DNA from: a virus
Reading direction: 5' to 3' (one strand)
IMG/VR virus record: IMGVR_UViG_3300047586_000019
Coordinates: 1-41,379 of that record
Length of the DNA: 41,379 nucleotides
In this document: positions 1 to 8,647 of the stretch, in pieces
Layout of the letters: every line of letters starts with the position of its first letter
How positions within the stretch are numbered: position 1 is the first letter of the stretch
Notes under the pieces: generated by a model
Databases searched by the model: none
Told to the model about the DNA's origin: nothing
The model's input: the letters and a program-made list of their open reading frames with translations, nothing else
Program-made: the position numbers and the translations under genes

Positions 1-834
1 GGTGGATTAACAGTACAACAACCAACTCCAACTCCAAAACCAGCTAATGGTATGCCAGGAAGCGGAACAAATGCCGCTGGAGTTCCTGATAATCAACCAT
101 CTGATCCCTATGCTTCAATCAAAGCAGGAATTTCATCAGCTTGGGATGATTTTATCAATCAATTAGGGGATATTCAAAATAATTATCTTCCTTCTCAGGC
201 TACAGCTCAACAGGGAATTGCCAATACTGCTCTTACTCAAGATCAACAGACAATTAATGCCCAGAAAGCTACTTCACTAAGAGATATAGCCAATACTACA
301 AGGAATGCTTTTCAAGCAGGGAATAATTATCTAGGAAGTATGGGAGCAGGAGATTCTTCAGCCTCTAATCAATATGGATTTGCTATTCAGCAACAGGCAG
401 CCAAACAGACGGGAGACCTTAATAACTTCGTCAGCACTCAACTTAATACTCTACAGAACGCCCATGATACTCAAATTAATGGAATTGCCCAATGGTTGGC
501 ACAACAACAGGAAACTATTAAATCTCAGATTGCACAGGGAGCAATCGGTAAAGGAAATGATATAGCAACGCTTTCTACTAATGCTTTAAATCAAGCTCTA
601 TCTGCTGCTAATGCAGTCAAACAAAATACCCAAAATCAATATAATGCCCTCTTACAATGGGCTGCTAATAATGCTTCAAATGTAGGACAATTACAACAGA
701 ATATCGCAGCTATTCCTCAATCAATGGGATCAATAGCTTTAACAGGAGGTAATGTAGGAGCTCAAGGTTCAGTATTTGCTCCACAAACTACATCAACAGT
801 TAAAAGAGATGCTAATGGAAATATAATCGGATAG
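1..834 (+). CDS. Q/N/A-rich virion protein, 3' part (5' end outside the contig start)
   Basis: The frame is open from base 1 with no start of its own. An internal ATG at 52 is in frame but lacks a ribosome binding site. Joined through the 127-base overlap to the segment starting at 40986, it gives a protein of about 340 residues. The N-terminal part is rich in Pro, Thr and Gly. The rest is dominated by Gln, Asn and Ala with heptad-like spacing, suggesting long helices or coiled coil. It sits directly upstream of the large ejection-type protein, with 10 bases between them, so a minor virion or ejection role is inferred. No enzymatic motif is seen. Confidence 0.75.
   Translation, partial: GGLTVQQPTPTPKPANGMPGSGTNAAGVPDNQPSDPYASIKAGISSAWDDFINQLGDIQNNYLPSQATAQQGIANTALTQDQQTINAQKATSLRDIANTTRNAFQAGNNYLGSMGAGDSSASNQYGFAIQQQAAKQTGDLNNFVSTQLNTLQNAHDTQINGIAQWLAQQQETIKSQIAQGAIGKGNDIATLSTNALNQALSAANAVKQNTQNQYNALLQWAANNASNVGQLQQNIAAIPQSMGSIALTGGNVGAQGSVFAPQTTSTVKRDANGNIIG
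79..205. repeat. 127-bp terminal overlap, left copy
   Basis: These 127 bases are identical to 41253-41379, the last bases of the window. An exact overlap of 127 is what a de Bruijn assembler run at k=127 leaves on a circular or circularly permuted genome. The copy starts at base 79 rather than base 1. The preceding 78 bases are an allele of 41175-41252, so the contig seems to begin in a strain-variant branch. Confidence 0.9.
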
Positions 835-844
835 AATATGAAAT

Positions 845-3800
845 ATGGCAACTTTACAAGACCTAGGAAACTTCGCTAACAGCCTCTTTCAACAGGCAGG
901 TAACGCTTTTCAGAATAATATAGTTAAACCTGTTCAACAGGATATTCAAAACTGGGGACAAGCAAATCCTCAAATGGCTCAACAGATAACTCAAGCACCT
1001 CAACAGATACAACAGGCGGCAAGTAATATAGGTAATTTTATAAGCAATCAACCTATCTTAAATAATCCCACTCCGTTTAAAATGCCTTCTCCTACGATCG
1101 GTCAAGCGGTTAATACTACTTTGCCTAATTTACAGTCCTCTCCTATTGCACAGATAGTGAAGGATAATTGGAATCAGATTATTCCTTCTTTAAATCAGAC
1201 ACTAGGACAAAGTTTTAGCCCAAAGACTATTCAGGTAGCAGGTAAACCTATGCAAATATTATCTCTTAATCAAAGTGGAGTATCTAATTTAACAGCAGGA
1301 ATGATAGGTGGACCTTCTAGTGGAAAGGTAAATGCTCAATTATTTGACAAAGCACTAACAGAATTTGATCAAAATTTATCTGCAAGTCCCTTGGTAAGAG
1401 ATATAACTAAAACTTTTTCTCCAGAAGAAAGAATGTTATGGGTAGATAAATTAAAAGGCCAAGATTTAAATAAAATAACTGATCCTTATGTTCAACAAGC
1501 TGTTAAATTAGCTAACTTTATTTCTGCTGCCAAAAGTAATGTATTGGCTAATGCTCCAACTTCAATAGGTTTAGGAGTTAATGATATACGAAAAGGTGAA
1601 AAGGTTAGTGTTCCAGATGCAGGAGTAAATAATTTAGCACCAACAGAAGCTAAACAAGTAGCAAAGAATCTTGGGATTAAAGGTAATCCAGCAACTATCC
1701 CACTAGGAAGTAAAGAACTAGGTTTAGTAAGTACGATTAAAGAATCTCCTAAAACGACACCAGAACTTAAAACTAGTATAGCAGGAGGCTATGATATTGC
1801 ACCTAATCAAGAATCAATAGCGGAAGCTCAAAAGATAATCAATACTGACCCTAATGCTTATGGAATTGCTATTTCTAAGCATGGCCCTGTGGAAAATACT
1901 GTTGCTGTACTTTTGGCTAATAAGTATGAATTAGCAGGACAACCAGAAATGGCAAGACAACTTATGGTTACAAAAGCTGTACAGGCTTTAAATGCAGGGC
2001 AAGGAAGTCAAATTTATAGTTTATGGAATAAATTATCTCCTGAGTTAGTAGGAAAGACAGCTATGGGTATTGTTGATGCTGCAAGAGCTAAGGGAGCAAA
2101 TATACCAGGCTTAACTACAGAACAATATCAATACTTCGTGGATAAAGCTAGAAGTATTCAATCCTTAACTGATCCTAAAGCTAAAGATATGGCTATGCAA
2201 GGTTTACAAAAAGAATTAGGGCAGTTAATTCCTTCTACTGTTTTAAATAAAGTTGTTAGCTTCTGGAGAGCTGGACTTTTAACTGGAGCGAAAACAGTAG
2301 GAAAAATAGTTACTTCTCATGCAGCTTTTGGTATGACAGGTTTAGAAGGAGTAAGTAAAATCCCAGCAACAGCAGTTGATATAGCAATTAAATATCTTTG
2401 GACTGGTAAAAGAGGCGTTAGCTTAACTGGAAGGGGTTCAATAGAAGGAGCAAGGAATGGAATAAGTGCGATGGTTGATAATCTGGTTCATGGATATAAT
2501 GCCCCTAATTCTGGTGGGTTTGCAAAAGACTTTACTCAGCAGGTTAATTATGGTAATTCATTCTTTGGTAAAGTAGCACAAGCTTATGTAGATGGAGTGC
2601 AGAGATTACATGGCTCGCTTTATAAACCTTTCTTTGGGTCAACTCATCTTAATTCATTATATGACCAAGCTTTAACCGAAGCAGGAAATCAAGGATTATC
2701 GGGTACAGCTAAAGAAGCCTTTGTTAAAGACTTTGTGGCTAATCCCCCTGCAAAAGCACAAGCAAGAGCTTTAGCTGAAGCCGAATATGCTACTTTCCAG
2801 AATAAAACTCAACTAGGTAGTATAGCTTCTAAACTTGCACAATCTGGTGGTGGAGCAGGTAGAATTATTGTTCCATTTACCCAAATCCCATCTTCGATAG
2901 CAATGAAAGTAGTTGATTATTCACCTATTGGAGCAGTTAAAACAGTTATAGATGCAATTAAAGCTATAAAAAGTAGTGAAGGATTTGATGTTCAAGCTCA
3001 AAGAGCTTTCTCTCAAGGTTTAGGTAGAGTAACAATAGGTACTGGAACTTATGCAATAGGAGCAGCTCTAGGAGCAGCAGGAATGATGCATTTAGATTAT
3101 CCTACAACACCTAGTGAACAAGCTATTTGGAAAGCAAACGGTTGGATTGAAAATTCAATAGACGTAGGAGGAAAATCGTATGCTTTATCTTCACTTGGCC
3201 CTATTGGAGATCAACTTGTTACTGGAGCACATTTATATGAAGGATTTAAGCAAAATGGAATTATAGGTGCAGTTCAAAGTGGAGCAGGAGGAGCTGTTAG
3301 CGTTTTAGCTAATACACCTTATGTTCAGGAGTTAAGTTCAATCGCAGCTATAATAACTAGTCCACAAGGTTCTAAGATTAGTAGTTTTACAAAGAGTATG
3401 GCTAGCTCAGTTGTTCCTACACTTATTGGACATATTGCTAGTGCTACTGACCCACTTCAAAGACAATCAAATAATGCTTTGGAGGCAATTACAAATAAAA
3501 TACCAGGTTTAAGAGAAAATAATCAAATTCAACAGGATATATTCGGAAATCCAGTACCAAGAGCTGAAGGAGTAATTGGTAGTCTTATTGACCCATTTTA
3601 CGGGTCTGTAGATAGATCAACTCCACTTACTAATGAGTTACAAAGGTTGACTGATAGTGGAAATCCTGTTTCTTTTGCTCCACTTGCAGCAAAAGGTGAA
3701 ACAATAAATGGTGTAAAACAGGATTTAACTCCTCAACAGTTAGCTACTTTAAATACTCAAAGTGGTGGAAGAATTAGTCAGAATCTAAATCAATTATTCC

Positions 3801-4501
3801 AAAATCCTGATTATAAAGCACTCTCAGATGAGGATAAATCCAACGCAGTTAGTTCAGTAATTACAGCAGATAGAAAACTTATCAAAGGAACTATTGATAT
3901 GAATAATCCTGCACCTACTGGAATAACTGGAAATCCTCCAACAATCTCCAGTGGTACTAAGATATTTACGATTATTAATCCAGATACGGGAGCTGTTAAG
4001 ACGATAGATTTAAGTAAGCCTATTGTTCAACCTGCTATGACAGGAAATACAGAATTAGATAAAAAACTGGTTACGGCTTACAACTCATCTCTTACTACTA
4101 GAGCAAATGATATAGTGGCTTTATTTAAAGCTCAAAAGATTGATGCTGCTACAGCAGAAGCAGAACTTGAGAAACTGGCTAAGATGACCACAGGAACAGG
4201 AAGTGCTAAGAAGGTTACTATTGCTTCTGCTCCAGTAGTAAAATCTACTACCAAAGCAATTAAGTTAAGTTCAGCTAAGATTAAAGCATTCAAAGTCTCT
4301 AAAGCAGCAAAAGCTCCTACTCTCAGAGTTGCTAAAGCAGCCACTATCAAAGGAAACCAAAGAATAGCCTCTAAGAACTTTAAAGTCTCTGCTCCTAGAG
4401 TATGGTTGGCAACGGCAGGAAGTTCTCAAAGAGCAATCAGAAAAGTAGCTGGAATAGGTATTCCAAGAAGAAAGAGAAAGACACCTATCTTGACGGTTTA
4501 A
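845..4501 (+). CDS. Large virion/ejection protein (LPD38-like polyvalent-protein region)
   Basis: A 1218-residue protein. The N-terminal 100 residues are Gln/Asn-rich and resemble the upstream gene. The middle (about 470-860) has hydrophobic Gly/Ala-rich helices and a VPFTQIPS...YSPIG stretch followed by Gly/Ala membrane-like segments. This is typical of the LPD38 region of large phage internal virion proteins, and I recognise it by pattern only. The C-terminus is strongly basic (many Lys/Arg from about 1140 to the end). Its length, position between head and tail genes, and membrane-active look suggest a protein ejected with DNA into the host. The next block's promoter begins inside its last codons. 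Confidence 0.7.
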   Translation: MATLQDLGNFANSLFQQAGNAFQNNIVKPVQQDIQNWGQANPQMAQQITQAPQQIQQAASNIGNFISNQPILNNPTPFKMPSPTIGQAVNTTLPNLQSSPIAQIVKDNWNQIIPSLNQTLGQSFSPKTIQVAGKPMQILSLNQSGVSNLTAGMIGGPSSGKVNAQLFDKALTEFDQNLSASPLVRDITKTFSPEERMLWVDKLKGQDLNKITDPYVQQAVKLANFISAAKSNVLANAPTSIGLGVNDIRKGEKVSVPDAGVNNLAPTEAKQVAKNLGIKGNPATIPLGSKELGLVSTIKESPKTTPELKTSIAGGYDIAPNQESIAEAQKIINTDPNAYGIAISKHGPVENTVAVLLANKYELAGQPEMARQLMVTKAVQALNAGQGSQIYSLWNKLSPELVGKTAMGIVDAARAKGANIPGLTTEQYQYFVDKARSIQSLTDPKAKDMAMQGLQKELGQLIPSTVLNKVVSFWRAGLLTGAKTVGKIVTSHAAFGMTGLEGVSKIPATAVDIAIKYLWTGKRGVSLTGRGSIEGARNGISAMVDNLVHGYNAPNSGGFAKDFTQQVNYGNSFFGKVAQAYVDGVQRLHGSLYKPFFGSTHLNSLYDQALTEAGNQGLSGTAKEAFVKDFVANPPAKAQARALAEAEYATFQNKTQLGSIASKLAQSGGGAGRIIVPFTQIPSSIAMKVVDYSPIGAVKTVIDAIKAIKSSEGFDVQAQRAFSQGLGRVTIGTGTYAIGAALGAAGMMHLDYPTTPSEQAIWKANGWIENSIDVGGKSYALSSLGPIGDQLVTGAHLYEGFKQNGIIGAVQSGAGGAVSVLANTPYVQELSSIAAIITSPQGSKISSFTKSMASSVVPTLIGHIASATDPLQRQSNNALEAITNKIPGLRENNQIQQDIFGNPVPRAEGVIGSLIDPFYGSVDRSTPLTNELQRLTDSGNPVSFAPLAAKGETINGVKQDLTPQQLATLNTQSGGRISQNLNQLFQNPDYKALSDEDKSNAVSSVITADRKLIKGTIDMNNPAPTGITGNPPTISSGTKIFTIINPDTGAVKTIDLSKPIVQPAMTGNTELDKKLVTAYNSSLTTRANDIVALFKAQKIDAATAEAELEKLAKMTTGTGSAKKVTIASAPVVKSTTKAIKLSSAKIKAFKVSKAAKAPTLRVAKAATIKGNQRIASKNFKVSAPRVWLATAGSSQRAIRKVAGIGIPRRKRKTPILTV

Positions 4502-4518
4502 TGAAAAAGGTGTAGAGT
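4490..4518 (+). promoter_or_regulatory. Late promoter, module A
   Basis: -35 TTGACG (4490-4495), 17-base spacer, -10 TAGAGT (4513-4518). It overlaps the 3' end of the preceding gene and lies just before a two-hairpin leader of about 50 nt. The same arrangement recurs at 7314, 25626 and 40303. Confidence 0.6.
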
Positions 4519-4529
4519 AAGAGTACCAA

Positions 4530-4573
4530 TATCTCCAAGTGGGAGAAGCGGACTCTGAAATGAGTCTATTTTT
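4530..4573 (+). terminator. Leader hairpin and terminator-like hairpin abutting an ATG
   Basis: A small hairpin (CTCC-AAGT-GGGAG, near 4530) is followed by GACTC (4551-4555), a 6-base loop, GAGTC (4562-4566) and TATTTTT. The ATG of the next gene starts at 4574 with no Shine-Dalgarno sequence. It is a weak intrinsic terminator or attenuator. The stem can gain one G-U pair. Confidence 0.55.
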
Positions 4574-5263
4574 ATGGCACAAGTTTGTAAGAATTTAACA
4601 GATTGCGTTAAACATCTAAATACACTCTATAATTCAAGTTCGACTCCTCCAAATGCAGGTGAGGAAGATTATCTTATCTGGACTGATCTTATAAATATCG
4701 CCGTGGACAACTGGGAAGGTGAAGAAGGAATGATGTGGAAAGAATTATTCAAAACCCTAGCTGCTGCATCAGATGGGGATAAAGTAACTACAACTACTAC
4801 TTCTTATGCTTTACCCACTAACTTTAATTTCCCTAATTCGGCTTATGTCTGGTTAGGAGACGGAACGAATAGAACTCCTTATAAAGTAATCAGAATTGAA
4901 GAAGTAGGACTTTATCCTAATGATATTGGTAAGTGGTGTTACTTTACTACTTCTACGCTTGAGTTTAATCCTAATTTAAGCATCTCCGCAGGACAGACTA
5001 TCTCCTATAACTATTATGCTCATGCAACAGCCGTTTCCGCAGGAGCAGATGTTCTTGAAATGTCTAGTCCAATGTATGCAGTTTATTATGCTCTCTCCGA
5101 ACTTAAGAAAGAGGAAGGTGATATTTCAGCAGCAGCCCTCGCAAACGGGAATATGGAAGCCATGAAGACACAGAACTTTATGACAGCCGATTTCCAGTCC
5201 AACGATACAAAAAACCCCATTGGCTCTGGCTTTGGCTTAAATGGAAATTATCCAACTGGCTAA
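4574..5263 (+). CDS. Probable head-tail adaptor / tail connector protein
   Basis: A 229-residue protein with no catalytic motif. The N-terminal half is helical and acidic (a DLINIAVDNWEGEEG stretch near 35-50). The middle has a beta-rich YALPTNF...VWLGDG segment and the C-terminal part is helical. Position between the ejection protein and the long nozzle-like protein matches podoviral adaptor genes, and I infer that role from context. The start directly follows the U-run of the upstream terminator-like hairpin and has no Shine-Dalgarno sequence. Confidence 0.55.
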   Translation: MAQVCKNLTDCVKHLNTLYNSSSTPPNAGEEDYLIWTDLINIAVDNWEGEEGMMWKELFKTLAAASDGDKVTTTTTSYALPTNFNFPNSAYVWLGDGTNRTPYKVIRIEEVGLYPNDIGKWCYFTTSTLEFNPNLSISAGQTISYNYYAHATAVSAGADVLEMSSPMYAVYYALSELKKEEGDISAAALANGNMEAMKTQNFMTADFQSNDTKNPIGSGFGLNGNYPTG

Positions 5264-5271
5264 AGTTAATT

Positions 5272-7317
5272 ATGGCTCGTATACCCACAGGTAGAGTAAA
5301 TACAGCAAAAAGTGTTAATATCACTATCAACGACTTCGCAGGAGGTAGTAATAACCTTATAGATGAAGCCAGAATGCCTTCTAAGTTTGCAGTTCAATCC
5401 AATAATCTAATGCAAGTTCAGAATGGTCTATGGAAGACACGCTGGGGAACACAGAATTATGGTGTAGATTACGGTTATAATCCAAATGGGGCTTCAGAAT
5501 TTATTAAAGTAGATGGGACTTCCGAATTAATTACCATTGCTAATGGTATAGCTTATAAATCAACTGATGGTGGAGCTTTAACTGCACTTACTGGAGCTTC
5601 TTTTACGGCAGGAGTACAGTGTTATTTTATGCAGATGGGTGGTTATGATACCTCAAATACTTATCACAATTACCTTTATATTGCTAATGGTACAGACCCT
5701 CTTACCAGATACGACGGGACTTCTTTAACTCAATATGCCTCATTATCAGCTCCAGCAGGATTAAGTGCTTCTCTAGTTGCTTCAGGACTTAGTTCGGGAG
5801 TTTATACCTACTATGGACAGGTAACAGCTTTGAATCAAGTTGGTGAAACAGTAGGTTCTACTGAGGCTTCAATAACTACGAATAAATTAAGAGATGATTG
5901 GGATATAGCAGTTGATAAAGGAGTTACTTGGAGTTGGAGCACTGTTGCTGGTGCAACTCAATATCAGCTTTATATCTCAGATACTAAGGGATATGAAGCA
6001 CTTTTAACCTCGCTGACAGCTCTTTCATTTACCGACAATGGGAGTCTTGTAATTAATCCTTATGTACAAGTACCTTATGGAAATACCACAACTGCACCTT
6101 TATTTAAATCTATGTGTACTTCCAATAATCGTATCTGGGCTACTAATGATTCTACTGATATGTATAAGGTTTATTTTTCTGGTACGGGAAGACAGATTGG
6201 AGCTTTTAGTGATTTCTTCGGTGGAGGATGGATTAATCTTGAAAGAGGTGGAAAAGAAATTCCTATCTCAGTCAAACACTATCAAACAGGTACAGGTATG
6301 GGTAGAGCAACTGTACTCTGCAAGACTTCTAATGGTCAGGGTTCAGTTTGGCAGATAGACATTATAAGTGCTACTGTAGGAAGTGCTACCTTTTCAATTC
6401 CTTCAGCTTCTAAAGTAGTCGGTTCATTCGGAGCAGAATCACTTTCGGGTGTAGTTCAGTCTACAAATAATCTTTGTTATCCGAATCGTAAGGGTTGGTT
6501 CTCGCTTGGTTCACAGGCTAATTATTATGGTATTCTTAGAACTAATGAATTGTCCAGTAACATCAGGCCTTATTGGAGAAGTTTTGTTGGAAGTAAAATA
6601 GCAGGAATCTGCTCATACTTCTATGATGCTAAAATCTTCATCTCAGTACCTACGGGTTCAAGTGGAAACGACAGAATGATTGTTTTTAATGAAGAATTGG
6701 GAAATTGGGCAGTTGATTGGTCAATCGGAGCTAAACAGTTTTTTGAATATACTGATTCAACAGGAGTAACACATCTTTTATATATTCCGACATCTGGAAC
6801 TAAATTGGTGGAACTTTCCCAAAGTTATCTCAATGATAGTGGCGTAGCTTTTAATCAGTCTTATGTTTCTCCACTTCTTCCAGTTTCAGCAGATAAAACT
6901 GATATTCTTTCCCATATAGCTTCAATCGTAGAGCTTGGTAGGCCACAAGGAGTAATTAATTTCCAAGTTTTAGGAATTGGAAAGGATAGTAATTTTGCGA
7001 CTATTGCCACTAAGACGATTACTAATTTTGGTTCAAATACGGGTATTGGAAGTGATTTGGTTGGAGATTTCTTTGCGACCTCAACAAACGATAATACTAA
7101 AAAGATAACAAGTGTTTGGACAGTTTATTTTACGGCAACACCTAAGACCTTCACTCAATCTATTACTAAGAAAGCTATCAGGAGAAAAACTAAGCTATAT
7201 GCAATACAATATAAAGTTTATTCAACTGCGGCTGATACTTCATGGACATTGAATACTATACAGACTAAAGGTAGAATAATTCCGAGAAGGATTCCGAGTA
7301 ATTGGATTTCAGGTTGA
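5272..7317 (+). CDS. Tail nozzle / tail stabilisation-like protein
   Basis: A 681-residue, beta-rich protein. The opening segment (INDFAGGSNNLIDEARMP near 18-35) and the following repeated pattern (ITIANGIAYKS, YLYIANGTDPLTRYDG) are typical of beta-propeller-like phage tail hub or nozzle proteins of podoviruses, including P22 gp10-like stabilisation proteins. A fibronectin-like stretch lies near 160-260. It follows the adaptor gene by 8 bases. The final codons overlap the next promoter. Exact family assignment needs a profile search. Confidence 0.6.
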   Translation: MARIPTGRVNTAKSVNITINDFAGGSNNLIDEARMPSKFAVQSNNLMQVQNGLWKTRWGTQNYGVDYGYNPNGASEFIKVDGTSELITIANGIAYKSTDGGALTALTGASFTAGVQCYFMQMGGYDTSNTYHNYLYIANGTDPLTRYDGTSLTQYASLSAPAGLSASLVASGLSSGVYTYYGQVTALNQVGETVGSTEASITTNKLRDDWDIAVDKGVTWSWSTVAGATQYQLYISDTKGYEALLTSLTALSFTDNGSLVINPYVQVPYGNTTTAPLFKSMCTSNNRIWATNDSTDMYKVYFSGTGRQIGAFSDFFGGGWINLERGGKEIPISVKHYQTGTGMGRATVLCKTSNGQGSVWQIDIISATVGSATFSIPSASKVVGSFGAESLSGVVQSTNNLCYPNRKGWFSLGSQANYYGILRTNELSSNIRPYWRSFVGSKIAGICSYFYDAKIFISVPTGSSGNDRMIVFNEELGNWAVDWSIGAKQFFEYTDSTGVTHLLYIPTSGTKLVELSQSYLNDSGVAFNQSYVSPLLPVSADKTDILSHIASIVELGRPQGVINFQVLGIGKDSNFATIATKTITNFGSNTGIGSDLVGDFFATSTNDNTKKITSVWTVYFTATPKTFTQSITKKAIRRKTKLYAIQYKVYSTAADTSWTLNTIQTKGRIIPRRIPSNWISG

Positions 7318-7342
7318 CATTTATGTTTGAAAGAGATATTAT
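7314..7342 (+). promoter_or_regulatory. Late promoter, module B
   Basis: -35 TTGACA (7314-7319), 17-base spacer, -10 TATTAT (7337-7342). This is a near-consensus sigma70-type promoter. It shares the same boxes, the same spacing and an AAAGAG motif just before the -10 with the promoter at 40303. Confidence 0.75.
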
Positions 7343-7354
7343 TATTAAGTCTTT

Positions 7355-7403
7355 ACTCGTAAGAGTGACGAGCCAGACGGCCTAGTTTAAGGTCGTCTTT
7401 TTT
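7355..7403 (+). terminator. GNRA hairpin plus intrinsic terminator directly before ATG
   Basis: First an ACTC-GTAA-GAGT hairpin (7355-7366) with a GNRA loop. The 13-base string ACTCGTAAGAGTG also occurs at 25695-25707. Then comes a strong 8-bp stem, GACGGCCT...AGGTCGTC (one G-U pair), followed by a T run that ends at the ATG at 7405. A transcript from the promoter at 7314 would be about 55 nt long if it stopped here. Confidence 0.75.
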
Positions 7404-7404
7404 T

Positions 7405-8145
7405 ATGCCAGCTTTATATACAGATCAACTACGCAAGGTAGCAAAAAGATGGGTAGGACAAATCGGAGCAGGTGGAGTTAATGATGGAACAACTCAAACT
7501 ATTCCTCTAGCGTCTGTTACTAATCTTCCAACAGATACAGCAGTTACAATAGTTATTGATAGAGTTGATGCTAATGGAACAGCAACCCCGAATCTTGAAG
7601 AAACAACTACTGGAGTTGTGTCTGGAACAAGTTTAGTTAATTGTCTTAGAGGTCAGGAAGGTACAGCTCAAGCTCATAATGCTGGAGCAGTAGTCGAAGT
7701 TCTATGGTCAGCTAAAATTTGGGCAGACGCAGTAACTTGGGGACTTGTAGAACATGGACAGGATGGAACTCATGCAGCAACTATCGTTAAAACCACAGCA
7801 ACTCAAACCCTTACTAACAAACGAGTAACCCCCCGTATTGTCTCTGCAACTTCTTATACAACCAATACAGGAACTTCATTAAACTGTGACACTACTGATA
7901 GATTTATTGTCACAGCTCAGGCGGGAGATTTAAAGTTCAACAATCCTTCAGGAACTCCAACTGACGGACAAACTCTTTGGCTAATGGTAACAGGAACAGG
8001 AGCAAGAGCTTTGACTTATGATACTCAATTTGAAGCCTCTGCTGGAGTAGCTCTACCTACTACCACAGTTACCACCGCTAGACTTGATATTGGCTTCGTA
8101 TGGCGTTCTGATAATTCTAAGTGGAGGTGTGTTGCATCTGCTTAG
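7405..8145 (+). CDS. Tail fibre / receptor-binding-type protein
   Basis: A 246-residue beta-rich protein. The N-terminal part resembles phage fibre attachment domains (QIGAGGVNDGTTQTIPLASV near 20-38). The second half has the pattern TLTNKR...P, an ITAQAGDL-like strand, SGTPTDGQTLW, GARALTY, LPTTTV and a final SKWRCVASA. This is a common C-terminal domain of phage fibres and adhesins. Its last 12 codons are duplicated in a synonymously diverged form at 8609-8644, beyond the HNH gene. The ATG follows a terminator U-run and lacks a Shine-Dalgarno sequence. Confidence 0.7.
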   Translation: MPALYTDQLRKVAKRWVGQIGAGGVNDGTTQTIPLASVTNLPTDTAVTIVIDRVDANGTATPNLEETTTGVVSGTSLVNCLRGQEGTAQAHNAGAVVEVLWSAKIWADAVTWGLVEHGQDGTHAATIVKTTATQTLTNKRVTPRIVSATSYTTNTGTSLNCDTTDRFIVTAQAGDLKFNNPSGTPTDGQTLWLMVTGTGARALTYDTQFEASAGVALPTTTVTTARLDIGFVWRSDNSKWRCVASA

Positions 8146-8584
8146 GTCTATTACCGAATGTAGGAGTTTTCAAATGACAACTATGACAAAGAGTTCTACC
8201 ATTATGAATATCAAAACGCAATTCGGGATAATCGGATTGTCTTTTGATATGGTCTGCATTAAGTTCACCACCTCTCTTAAAACACATCTGACAAGTATAA
8301 TTATCTCTTTCAAAAACCGCTGTTCTCCATGTTTTATATTCAATAGAATTTTTAATAATTTCGTAAGCAGAACATTTAGTACCAAGTCCCTTATTCCAAG
8401 GAGTCATTCCTTTTTCAAATCTTTTTCCCGCATTCCAAGTCATAGGTTTTCCCTTATTCCACGCTTTCATAATACCCTTTGTTCCTTTATTCCAAGGGAT
8501 ATTACCCATGCGAGCAAGAGAAACAGCTTTTTTCCATTCGTCAGGAACGGCATGGCCTTTCTTAAAAGAAGTTTGATTAGACAT
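8117..8584 (-). CDS. HNH homing endonuclease with NUMOD3-like repeats
   Basis: 155 residues from an ATG at 8584. The first 75 residues hold repeated WNKG/WNAGK motifs typical of NUMOD3 DNA-binding modules of free-standing homing enzymes. The last 60 residues form an HNH nuclease with CQMC, an ADHIKR core, NGRTLCHSCH and Cys pairs for zinc. It is antisense inside the plus-strand fibre block and overlaps the preceding fibre gene tail by 29 bases. An extra copy of that gene's 3' end follows it, so it looks like a recent homing insertion that brought a replacement gene end. Confidence 0.85.
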   Translation of the reverse strand: MSNQTSFKKGHAVPDEWKKAVSLARMGNIPWNKGTKGIMKAWNKGKPMTWNAGKRFEKGMTPWNKGLGTKCSAYEIIKNSIEYKTWRTAVFERDNYTCQMCFKRGGELNADHIKRQSDYPELRFDIHNGRTLCHSCHLKTPTFGNRPKQMQHTST

Positions 8585-8608
8585 GAAGCTATTATAGCAG
8601 AAAGGGCG

Positions 8609-8644
8609 GATACTAGCAAGTGGAGATGTGTTGCTAGTGCATAA
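8609..8644 (+). pseudogene. Displaced duplicate 3' end of the fibre gene
   Basis: Twelve codons, D-T-S-K-W-R-C-V-A-S-A-stop, match the end of the gene at 7405-8145 (D-N-S-K-W-R-C-V-A-S-A-stop). Ten of 36 bases differ. Both Ser positions switched between TCN and AGY codons while the peptide stayed the same apart from Asn to Thr. It lies just beyond the HNH start codon. It is either the original fibre end cut off by the insertion or the remnant brought by the mobile gene. Confidence 0.7.
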
Positions 8645-8647
8645 ATT

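Noticed and set aside
1-834. Diversity-generating retroelement as cause of the variable N-terminal segment
   Set aside because: No reverse transcriptase or template repeat is seen in the window, and changes are not limited to adenines.
5272-7317. Possible recoding of TGA or TAG as in some phages and candidate-phylum hosts
   Set aside because: Genes end normally with TAA, TAG and TGA and no gene needs read-through except the methyltransferase, which is a frame shift and not a stop change.
8146-8608. Self-splicing group I intron holding the HNH gene
   Set aside because: The fibre gene has its own stop before the element, the HNH gene is antisense, and I see no intron core; a duplicated end explains the flanks.
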